Positions 1-6,788 of a stretch of 12,154 bases of DNA are shown here, one piece after another. The position numbers were made by a program, and so were the translations under genes. The notes beneath the pieces are model-generated. The model saw nothing but the letters and a program-made list of their open reading frames with translations, had not been told where the DNA came from and did no database searches. The stretch covers positions 1-12,154 of the forward strand of contig JAEEML010000101.1 in assembly GCA_016283195.1 (NCBI GenBank), given 5' to 3'. The number at the start of each line of letters is the position of its first letter. Within the stretch, counting starts at the first letter, position 1. This DNA is from Deltaproteobacteria bacterium. GTDB taxonomy: Bacteria > JAEEML01.

Positions 1-1
1 A

Positions 2-244
2 AATTATCTTGATCCGCTTTATCAGCACCTGCTGCTCACGCACTTAAAAACCTGCACTGCCGCCAAAAAGCAAACTGTCATCATTTCTATTCATGATCTG
101 CCACTGGCCATTCACTATTTTAAACGCTTTTTTCTTTTTAATCACGGAGAGTTAATGGCTATTCTCACAAAGGAGGAGCTTTTGGAATCACCACTTGTGG
201 CTACTTGCTTTAAACTGCCACCAGATGTACTGTTTGCAAAATAA
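2..244 (+). CDS. ABC transporter ATP-binding protein, C-terminal fragment (iron-siderophore/cobalamin type)
   Basis: An open frame enters from the left edge and gives 80 residues to a TAA at 242-244; the start lies outside the window. The first residues, NYLDP, fit the end of Walker B/D-loop (DEPTN-x-LD) of an ABC ATPase. About 27 residues later comes TVIISIHDLPLA, the H-loop, with the switch histidine at 92-94. This is followed by FFLFNHGELM and by TKEELLESPLVATCF, the 'G-x-(I/L) ... T-x-E-x-(I/L)' tail typical of FecE/BtuD-like ATPases. The protein would couple ATP hydrolysis at the inner membrane to uptake of an iron chelate or cobalamin. The subfamily rests on the H-loop neighbourhood and tail only, so the substrate is open. 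It ends 86 bases before the TPR gene on the same strand; read-through is possible, as no good terminator separates them. Confidence 0.85.
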   Translation, partial: NYLDPLYQHLLLTHLKTCTAAKKQTVIISIHDLPLAIHYFKRFFLFNHGELMAILTKEELLESPLVATCFKLPPDVLFAK

Positions 245-330
245 AAAAGCCGAGGTAGCATATTAAACCTTCACAAATCGCCCAGAATAAGCTAGAAAAA
301 CTTGCTTGCTTTTAAGCAAAGGAGCTTTAA
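245..330 (+). promoter_or_regulatory. Intergenic leader of the TPR operon with Shine-Dalgarno and overlapping hairpins
   Basis: This short gap holds the start signals of the first TPR gene. AAGGAG at 319-324 is a strong ribosome binding site 6 bases before the ATG at 331. Immediately upstream, TTGCTT (306-311) and AAGCAA (314-319) form a perfect 6-bp inverted repeat with a 2-base gap. An alternative stem pairs 311-317 with 324-331 (one bulged T at 328) and places AAAGGA in the loop. The two stems exclude each other. TTCACA at 270-275 could be a weak -35 box, but no good -10 follows. The sites are seen directly; regulation by the hairpins is speculation. Confidence 0.4.
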
Positions 331-3300
331 ATGACAAATAACTATTTATTTAACAAGCTAGCCAAGGGGATGGCAGTACTGTTTTTCCTCACCGGCAGCG
401 AAGCTATGGCCCAGAAAGTTGGCAATTCCTGCACCACCACAGCCGCTTTTAACATGACTTCCGGCGATCAGGGCAGCGGCAAATCCACTCAAATTCCGGC
501 TAAAAAGAGCCTCGAAGTTTTGGATTTCAACCGCGGCTGGTTCAAAGTACAGTTCGGCAAAAAAGTCGGTTTTGTTAAGGCCTCGGTATTAAATAAAAAT
601 TGCAAAGATTCCGGTGGCAATGTTCAAAAGAAAGAGCTGCAAAAAGAAGAGGCCTTAAGCAAAAAGGAACAGGGCATCGACTTAAGTAGCATGGACGCTG
701 CCAAAACAACCTCCCGTAGCGCCGCCGAACAGGGCCCGGCTGCCGCCCCCACCATTACGCCGGCTCAGCTCAGGCAGGAGAAACAACGCGCCGCCATCGG
801 TGATTCTCTCGATGATACTCTGGCCGCTTGCGAAGAGCTGCTCGATTTGGCCGACCCGGAAAGCATGGATACAGCCGTAAAAATTCAAAACTGCGCCGAC
901 CACTACTGGGAAAAAGCTAAAGAGCTCTTCTTCTGCTCCGAAGATTTTAACACTCCTAAAGCCAAGCAGGACGAGTGCCGCAAAGATATGGAAGCTGCTC
1001 AGGCCAAAACACTTGAATTATATGATCAAATTCTGGCTGATTATAAGAGCTTCCCGGATTATGACGAAGTGCTCTATTCTGCCGGTCTTTACCGCGTTGA
1101 GCTGGAAAAACATAATCAGGCTATCAAACATTTTAAGGATATCATCCAATATTACGGTGATTCTAAGCGCGTTTCCGATGCTTGGTTCCAACTAGGCGAA
1201 TATTATTTCAATGTAGAAAACAGCGCCAGAAAAGCCCTCGGTTCCTATCAAAAAGCCGCCGAACAAACCGGCACCTTTATTTATCCTTTCTCTGTTTATA
1301 AACAAGGTTGGTGCTATATCAACACCGGAGAGTGGGATAAAGCCAAAGAGCGCTTCAAAAGCACCATTTCCCTCACTTGCGCTCCGGGCAACGAATTCAG
1401 CAAATCCTGGGCCGGGCTCTGCAAAGACGGCCTGCGCGACTATGTGCGCGCCTATTCCAATATCGGCGAATCCAAGCTGGCTATGGAAGATTTCAAGAAA
1501 ATCGGTGGCAAACAAAACTACCGTTCTATGATGGAAAACTTAGGTCTTCTCTATATTGATCAAGGTAAGCATAACGATGTAACCGTGGCCTTTAACGACC
1601 TCTTAAATGACGACCCCAACGACATTCGCAATCCCATTTTCAATGCCTATCTGGTGGAATCAGCCAACGCCGTGGGCAATAAAGCCAATGTTGTCAAAGC
1701 GGTAAAAACCCTGGCCGAATCTTACAAAAAAGCGCGTAAACTGGCCGAAAACAGCAAAGGCGACGAAGAGACGCTCAAAAAGGTGCAAAAAAGCTTAAAT
1801 GAAGCTACGGATATTGCCGAAAACACCGTGCGTAAAGTGGCTTATGAATATGCTAAAGAGGGCCGCAGTAAAGGCAATCTCGAAGTTATGAACTACTCTC
1901 GCGAAGTTTACCGGGATTATCTCTCTATTTTCCCCGACACCAAGCACCTTTTTGAAATGACTTTTATGTACGCCGAGCTGCTCTATGATATCGCCGAAAA
2001 GACCAACGACGATAAAAAATACGCCGCCACCATGGACGAAGCGGCTACTAATTATATCTCGGTAGTCAAAATGCGCCCCAATCCGGAAACCGATATGGAA
2101 AAGAAGATTGTGGAAGCGGCAGCCAGCAGTGCTGTCCATGCCCTTTCAGCCGTGGTGGAATATGAGGAAAAAATTCACCCGGTTAAAGTCAAAGGCACAC
2201 AGGAAGTGGCCATTCCGGAAATTTACCAAAAACTAATTGATGCCTGTCTCACCTACATTAAATACCGTCCAAACGGTGATGACATTGTGGGTATTCGCTA
2301 TAAAATGGCCCGTATTTATTACTTATTTAACCACTATGACAAAGCCGCTCCGGCCTTCCACGACATTGTGTACAATCACCCGACCGATCCGGTGGCCTGC
2401 TATGCCGCCAATCTGACTATCGATATTTACAACGGGCAAGCTAACTATGCAAAATTGCAAGAATTAACTCGCGAATATATTAATAACAAAGAGCTCTCCT
2501 GCGGCGAGAAAGAGCGTGCCGCTTTTGCCGTTATCGAAGTTAAAGCCACCTTTATGCTGGCTCAGGCTTTGGAACAAAAAGAGGAATTTTTGGCTGCTGC
2601 CGATGCTTATATGGATTTTTATAAGCGCTATCCCAATAGCGAATATGCCGTTTTGGCCGTCAGCAACGCCGCCGTTTGTTACGATAAAGGCAGTAAAATT
2701 GAAGATGCCATTAACACTCGTCTCTATCTAATCAACAAACTGGCCAACCACCCGCACGCCGATAAAGATTTGATCCGCGATACTCACCATGACATTGCCG
2801 CCACTTATGACCGCATTGCCGATTTTGCCAATGCTGCGGAATATTATGAAAGCTTTGTCGCCGCTTATCCCAAAGATAAACGGAGCAACGACGCCATTTA
2901 CAACGCCGGTATTTACCGCGAAGTTTTGAAACAATACGGCAAAGCAGAAAAGAACCGCTGGCTCTATATCGAAAAATACAACAAGAACATGGAAGACGGC
3001 GCCCAGGTTTATTTCTCTATTTGCGAGGCCAGAGAAACTGCCGCCGCCGAATATGAAGAGAGCATCAAAAAAGCCGATAAAAAAGACAGAAGCGATATGC
3101 GCAAGGTGGCCCTTAAAAAGTGGGAGAACGCTAACGACTGTTATTACAACTACTTACAAGTCAAAGGCTACCAAAAGGTCAATGGCGCTTTAGACCGCCA
3201 ATGCTATGGCCAATACCGCCGCGCCGAAATCCTGCGCCAGCACATTAAAAACACCAAAGGCGCACGGGAAATTTATGATTTTATTATTAAAGAATGGGCT

Positions 3301-4083
3301 AAAGGCTGGGAAGAACAAGCCAAAAAAGAGCACGCCAATCGCTGCGCCGCGGCCTATGCCGAACGCCGTTTCAAAGATTTAAACTGGGCTACAAACAAAT
3401 ATAAAGAGATGACCATCAGTGAGCTGAACCCCACCAGCCCAACTAAAATTAAGAATTTCCAGGATTCTATCAAAGCCAAAACTAAAGAGCGTGAACGCTT
3501 AAAAGCTCTTTATCAAAAAGTGGCCGAAATCGGTGTTGCCGAGTGGTCACTCGCCGCTCTCTACCAAATCGGCGAAATGGCTTACGACGAGATTCAAAAA
3601 GTCTTGGAGGCGCCACTCCCCAAATATCTGTACGGCGAAGTTGTTGATGATGACATGAAAGAAACCTTTAAATATCAGCTAGAAGAGATGTCTGAGCCCT
3701 TAAAAGCCGATGCCATTGAGGCCTTCCAACTGGCTGCCGATAAAGCGAGCGAACTGGGTGTATATAATAAATGGTCTATGAAAGCTTTGGACCGTTTGCA
3801 GGAATACGGCGAATTCCCCATGGTAGCAGAGATGGAACTGCCGCCTATTCCCGGTGAAATTAACTTGCGCCGTCTCTCTTTTATCACCGATACCAAGAAG
3901 CAGAATCCCGGCGAGTATGTGCCAATTACTTTGAAAGTTCCGGAACCTGTGCCGGCTCCGGCTTGTGTCCCGGCTGAAGGAGTAGAATGCCCGCCGCCTG
4001 ATGCCAACGGTGAAGCTGCTCCGGCCGCCGGCGCTCAAGAAACTGCCGAAAGCTCTGCCCCGGCTGCGAAAGTGGAGGAATAA
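331..4083 (+). CDS. Secreted SH3b-TPR repeat protein, GltD/AgmU-like
   Basis: This is a 1250-residue exported protein. Residues 1-27 form a signal peptide: a basic start, hydrophobic MAVLFFLTG, and the cleavage site AMA|Q at 27/28. Residues about 33-91 look like a bacterial SH3 domain (LEVLDFNRGWFKVQF, VGFVKASVL), bounded by Cys34 and Cys91, which could pair. A charged linker (about 92-150) leads into TPR-like helical pairs at about 225-425, 520-585, 630-715, 735-805 and 815-885, with Tyr/Ala-rich units such as AFHDIVYNHPTDP. A region at about 1075-1160 (PLPKYLYGEVVDDD, ELGVYNKWSMKAL) resembles, from memory, the C-terminal part of myxobacterial AgmU-type TPR proteins. The tail (1203-1250) is Pro/Ala/Glu-rich. 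Size and the TPR lipoprotein directly downstream match GltD/AgmU (about 1218 residues) next to GltE/AglT. A periplasmic scaffold role is inferred; gliding is not shown, and the protein could serve another envelope complex. AAGGAG at 319-324 supports the start. Confidence 0.8.
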   Translation: MTNNYLFNKLAKGMAVLFFLTGSEAMAQKVGNSCTTTAAFNMTSGDQGSGKSTQIPAKKSLEVLDFNRGWFKVQFGKKVGFVKASVLNKNCKDSGGNVQKKELQKEEALSKKEQGIDLSSMDAAKTTSRSAAEQGPAAAPTITPAQLRQEKQRAAIGDSLDDTLAACEELLDLADPESMDTAVKIQNCADHYWEKAKELFFCSEDFNTPKAKQDECRKDMEAAQAKTLELYDQILADYKSFPDYDEVLYSAGLYRVELEKHNQAIKHFKDIIQYYGDSKRVSDAWFQLGEYYFNVENSARKALGSYQKAAEQTGTFIYPFSVYKQGWCYINTGEWDKAKERFKSTISLTCAPGNEFSKSWAGLCKDGLRDYVRAYSNIGESKLAMEDFKKIGGKQNYRSMMENLGLLYIDQGKHNDVTVAFNDLLNDDPNDIRNPIFNAYLVESANAVGNKANVVKAVKTLAESYKKARKLAENSKGDEETLKKVQKSLNEATDIAENTVRKVAYEYAKEGRSKGNLEVMNYSREVYRDYLSIFPDTKHLFEMTFMYAELLYDIAEKTNDDKKYAATMDEAATNYISVVKMRPNPETDMEKKIVEAAASSAVHALSAVVEYEEKIHPVKVKGTQEVAIPEIYQKLIDACLTYIKYRPNGDDIVGIRYKMARIYYLFNHYDKAAPAFHDIVYNHPTDPVACYAANLTIDIYNGQANYAKLQELTREYINNKELSCGEKERAAFAVIEVKATFMLAQALEQKEEFLAAADAYMDFYKRYPNSEYAVLAVSNAAVCYDKGSKIEDAINTRLYLINKLANHPHADKDLIRDTHHDIAATYDRIADFANAAEYYESFVAAYPKDKRSNDAIYNAGIYREVLKQYGKAEKNRWLYIEKYNKNMEDGAQVYFSICEARETAAAEYEESIKKADKKDRSDMRKVALKKWENANDCYYNYLQVKGYQKVNGALDRQCYGQYRRAEILRQHIKNTKGAREIYDFIIKEWAKGWEEQAKKEHANRCAAAYAERRFKDLNWATNKYKEMTISELNPTSPTKIKNFQDSIKAKTKERERLKALYQKVAEIGVAEWSLAALYQIGEMAYDEIQKVLEAPLPKYLYGEVVDDDMKETFKYQLEEMSEPLKADAIEAFQLAADKASELGVYNKWSMKALDRLQEYGEFPMVAEMELPPIPGEINLRRLSFITDTKKQNPGEYVPITLKVPEPVPAPACVPAEGVECPPPDANGEAAPAAGAQETAESSAPAAKVEE
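427..603 (+). other. SH3b-like domain at the N-terminus of the TPR protein
   Basis: Residues 33-91 of the precursor, straight after the signal peptide, show the bacterial SH3 pattern. There is an N-terminal strand with Thr/Ala-rich residues, a Gly/Ser-rich RT-type loop (SGDQGSGKS), a hydrophobic strand (LEVLDF), RGWFKVQF, then GFVKASVL. Such domains often bind peptidoglycan or periplasmic proteins. Cys34 and Cys91 flank the domain and could form a disulfide. The assignment is by pattern only. Confidence 0.6.
4074..4078 (+). promoter_or_regulatory. Shine-Dalgarno of the TPR lipoprotein, inside the upstream gene
   Basis: GGAGG lies in the last codons (Val-Glu-Glu) of the large TPR gene and 8 bases before the ATG at 4087. 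The two genes are separated by only GCC. This arrangement favours translational coupling, giving linked amounts of the two TPR proteins, and fixes the start of the second gene. Confidence 0.75.
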
Positions 4084-4086
4084 GCC

Positions 4087-5712
4087 ATGAAATTTAAATA
4101 TATAGTTTTGTCAAATATGCGCCCGGCCTTTACGGCTCTGGCCACCCTCGCCATTACCTGCGGCTTCCTCGCCTGCGGCGGCCCTAAAAAACCGGTAAAT
4201 GTGGCTCCGCCGCCGCCGGAGCGGGATTTAGCCAAAGAAGCGGCCGATGCCCTTTCAGATGCCGTTACCGATATTTATAAAGGCATAAAAGCCGGCGAAC
4301 TCAATCCGCAAAAAGTAGCAGCCGATTTGCAAAAAGTTCTCAGCCTGGATCCCAAAAATGTCATCGCCCTCTATAATTTAGGCGTTTTGGAAGAGCTCAA
4401 AGAGAATAAAGACGGCGCGGCTGATTTTTACAAAAAGGCTGTGGAAATCGATAAATCCTTCAAACCGGCCGCTCTCAACCTGGCTCGTATTTACCTCATG
4501 GAAAATAAAATCGATGAGGCTGTAGCCCTTTATCAGGAATTTATCAAAAACGAGCCGCGTGAATGGCAAGCCCGCCTGGCTCTGGCTCAAATGCTTTTTA
4601 GATCAAAACGTTACAATGAGGCTATTGATGTATCACGTCAGGTTTTGCAAAGAAAAGGCGACGAAATTGAAGCTTTTAGAATTTTGGCCGAGTCTTATTA
4701 CAACATCGATAACGTAGCTCTAGCCGCTCTCATTGCCGCCAAAGGTCTAAAATTAAATGAACACGATGCCCGCCTAACCTTCTTAATCGGCAAAATGCAG
4801 CTCAAAAAAGGCGATATTCCCGGCGCCGTAGCCAAGTTCCGCCAGGCCATTGAATATGCGCCCAACTGGATTGAAGCCCGCCAGGAACGCGGTGCCATTT
4901 CCCTCTCCTTCCGCGATTTTAACAACGCGGCAGAAGACTTCCAAACCGTGGTAAATATGGATAAAAACAACATTCCGGCTCTTCTTGGTCTCGGCATTTC
5001 TTATAAAGGTTTAAAGCGCTTTGAAGAGGCCGAGAAATATTATAAACAGATTTTGGATCTTGAGCCCAAACTGCCGGAAGCCCATTGGAATTTAGCTATT
5101 TTGTATCATCGGGATTTGAACCGCTTTGACGATGCTCTTAAAGAATACCGCACTTTTAAAGAGGTAGCTCCGCAAAATAGCGATAAACTCAAAGATCTTG
5201 ATAAAACCATCAAAGAGGTGGAAGACACCATCGTAGTAATGAAGAAGATGGAAGAACGCATGAAGCAGCAGGAAGAGCAAAAGCGCCAGGCTCTGGCTGC
5301 GCTTAACGAGATTGAAGCCAAAATTAATGCCAAGGACTTTGCCGCGGCCGAAGCTCTATTAAAGCCCTTTATTGAGAATGCTCCCGGCGATATGGAGCTC
5401 AATATGAAACTGCGTACCTTTATGGCTAAAGCCTTGATTGGCCAGGAACGCTATCAGGAAGCTGTAACTCATGTGGGCTTTTTACTCGGTATGAATCCCG
5501 AAGATAAAGAGGCCCTCGCTATGTACAAGACTCTTGAAGCCAAAATGGGCGCTCAAAGCGATACTCCGCCCGAGGGTGAAGCCGGAGCTGATGGCGCCGC
5601 CCAAGCTCAACCGCCGGCTGCCGAAAGTGCCGATGGTGCCAGTGATGAAGATGCCGCTCTGGCTGCCGAAAATGCCGCTGAGAGCGATGAAGCCGCCGAG
5701 AGCGGAGAATAA
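4087..5712 (+). CDS. TPR repeat lipoprotein, GltE/AglT-like
   Basis: This is a 541-residue lipoprotein. The N-terminus has a hydrophobic stretch ending FLAC at Cys30, followed by GGPKKP; the lipobox is acceptable, though Phe at -3 is not canonical. A Pro-rich linker (41-45) leads into about eight consecutive 34-residue TPRs from about 93 to 364, with the typical A-x3-Y/F-x-K-A-(I/V/L)-x4-P pattern (for example EEAEKYYKQILDLEP, ALYNLGVLEELKENKDGA). Residues about 365-410 are Lys/Glu/Gln-rich and probably a coiled coil; a further TPR-like pair follows (415-480). The tail (490-541) is disordered, acidic and Ala-rich. It would be anchored to a membrane facing the periplasm, most likely the outer membrane, and act as a protein-binding scaffold. 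Its place directly after a GltD-sized TPR protein suggests the GltE/AglT family; a PilF- or BamD-like TPR lipoprotein is less likely because those are about half this size. Confidence 0.8.
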   Translation: MKFKYIVLSNMRPAFTALATLAITCGFLACGGPKKPVNVAPPPPERDLAKEAADALSDAVTDIYKGIKAGELNPQKVAADLQKVLSLDPKNVIALYNLGVLEELKENKDGAADFYKKAVEIDKSFKPAALNLARIYLMENKIDEAVALYQEFIKNEPREWQARLALAQMLFRSKRYNEAIDVSRQVLQRKGDEIEAFRILAESYYNIDNVALAALIAAKGLKLNEHDARLTFLIGKMQLKKGDIPGAVAKFRQAIEYAPNWIEARQERGAISLSFRDFNNAAEDFQTVVNMDKNNIPALLGLGISYKGLKRFEEAEKYYKQILDLEPKLPEAHWNLAILYHRDLNRFDDALKEYRTFKEVAPQNSDKLKDLDKTIKEVEDTIVVMKKMEERMKQQEEQKRQALAALNEIEAKINAKDFAAAEALLKPFIENAPGDMELNMKLRTFMAKALIGQERYQEAVTHVGFLLGMNPEDKEALAMYKTLEAKMGAQSDTPPEGEAGADGAAQAQPPAAESADGASDEDAALAAENAAESDEAAESGE

Positions 5713-5747
5713 GGCGAATATAAAAGTTGCCAAATCTGCCACATAAC

Positions 5748-5753
5748 AAAGGG
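5748..5753 (+). promoter_or_regulatory. Shine-Dalgarno of the third operon gene
   Basis: AAAGGG lies 8 bases before the ATG at 5762, within the 49-base gap after the TPR lipoprotein. It supports this ATG as the start. No promoter or terminator is evident in the gap, so co-transcription with the TPR genes is likely. Confidence 0.55.
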
Positions 5754-5761
5754 TAGCAGCT

Positions 5762-6721
5762 ATGGATGATGGTTTACAAGAATGGCATGATGAAATTTCC
5801 GCTCTGCCGGTGGAAGAGATTCTTGGACTATGCTACGCCTTTCAAACCAACAAAGAAAGGCTGGTGCTCTACCTGGATGTTATGCGCGGCAAAGGCGGCC
5901 CAAAAGCCCAATTTGCTTCAACTCTCATCTGCTTCGATTTGGCGCGCCAGGGGCTCGAGAGCTTTCAGCGGGAATTTTCCGCTCTGGCGCCCACCATGTT
6001 TGAGCTGGCTGAAAATGCCGAGCTGGTAGAGTCGCTCATCGGCGGCAATGATTATCTCACTTTTATCTGGGATCTGTGCCAGGCACAATTGGAAGAGCTG
6101 AAAGAGAGCGAACCTTCCATTGATGACCTCACCTCCATGTCTGCCGGTGATGATTCCATGGCCACCATCAACCTTTTGGATGATGTTTTGGATGATGATG
6201 ATTTTCTCGATCTGGACTTCTCGCAGAACGAGGAAACCATGCTCAAAAATTTCCAATGGGCAGTAGGCGACTTTTTGGGCTGGGATGTGGATAGCTATAA
6301 ATTTGATACCGATAAAGGCTACCGCATTCACGGCAAAAAAGATATTGCCCGCACCGAAAAGTTCATTCAAGAACTCGATTCGGTGCGGGCTTTTATTCCC
6401 CGAGCCGAGAGTATGCGCGCCGTGGCTATGCTCTTTTTGGGCGCGCATCTCAATGAGCGCGATTTTTGGGGGCGGGTCAATAATCAGCGCCTGGAATTAC
6501 TAAAAGAGGCTATGGAAATTTTTAACAATAACCCGCAGCCTTTTTTTGAATACACCCCTGCTCTTATGGGCCAATTTGCCGATAATGATACCTGGACTAA
6601 GGTTTTGCACACTCTCATGCATTATGTGCGCTGGAACTATTTCCACCGCGCCGATGGGCCAAACCCCCTGCCCACAGATTTTTACGATCCTCTGGAAAAG
6701 CTGCCAAGTTTTGATATGTAG
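5762..6721 (+). CDS. Hypothetical acidic cytoplasmic protein, third gene of the TPR operon
   Basis: I do not recognise this 319-residue protein. It has no signal peptide and no membrane segment, so it should be cytoplasmic. It seems to have two alpha-helical halves: residues 1-115 (LPVEEILGLCYAFQTN, FASTLICFDLARQGL, FIWDLCQAQLEEL) and 158-319, Trp- and aromatic-rich (NFQWAVGDFLGWD, HLNERDFWGRVNNQRLELL, LHTLMHYVRWNYFHRAD). Between them is a strongly acidic linker (about 114-156) with an Asp run, VLDDDDFLDLDF. The end is rich in Pro and short. It lies 49 bases after the TPR lipoprotein on the same strand and is followed by a convergent gene, so it is probably the last gene of that operon. In Myxococcus other glt genes follow gltE, but I see no family match to any of them. 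A role as cytoplasmic partner or regulator of the TPR pair is only a guess from position. AAAGGG at 5748-5753 supports the start. Confidence 0.75.
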   Translation: MDDGLQEWHDEISALPVEEILGLCYAFQTNKERLVLYLDVMRGKGGPKAQFASTLICFDLARQGLESFQREFSALAPTMFELAENAELVESLIGGNDYLTFIWDLCQAQLEELKESEPSIDDLTSMSAGDDSMATINLLDDVLDDDDFLDLDFSQNEETMLKNFQWAVGDFLGWDVDSYKFDTDKGYRIHGKKDIARTEKFIQELDSVRAFIPRAESMRAVAMLFLGAHLNERDFWGRVNNQRLELLKEAMEIFNNNPQPFFEYTPALMGQFADNDTWTKVLHTLMHYVRWNYFHRADGPNPLPTDFYDPLEKLPSFDM

Positions 6722-6788
6722 GCGCGGCTCCCTCACCACCTAACTCTGTTCTAACCAAATTTTTTGGAGATGATCACCTTTGGGCCGC
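6722..6788. other. Convergent intergenic gap without a clear terminator
   Basis: These 67 bases separate the ends of the acidic protein gene and the Cys-rich lipoprotein gene. CCAAA (6755-6759) and TTTGG (6763-6767) form a short A/T-rich inverted repeat with a TTT loop. It could be a weak stem on either strand but lacks a GC-rich stem. TGATCA at 6771-6776 is a plain palindrome. I see no convincing bidirectional terminator. Confidence 0.3.

Noticed and set aside
5918-6448. A 176-residue minus-strand open frame
   Set aside because: It is antisense to the acidic protein gene, whose frame is continuous, has a ribosome site and fits the operon; the antisense product shows no recognisable feature.
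331-6721. A defence or toxin-antitoxin system in the three-gene plus-strand operon
   Set aside because: Two of the proteins are exported TPR scaffolds, and the third shows no nuclease, NTPase or DNA-binding motif.
6755-6767. CCAAATTTTTTGG as a bidirectional terminator between the convergent genes
   Set aside because: The stem is only five pairs, mostly A-T, and its T run is part of the stem and loop rather than following it.
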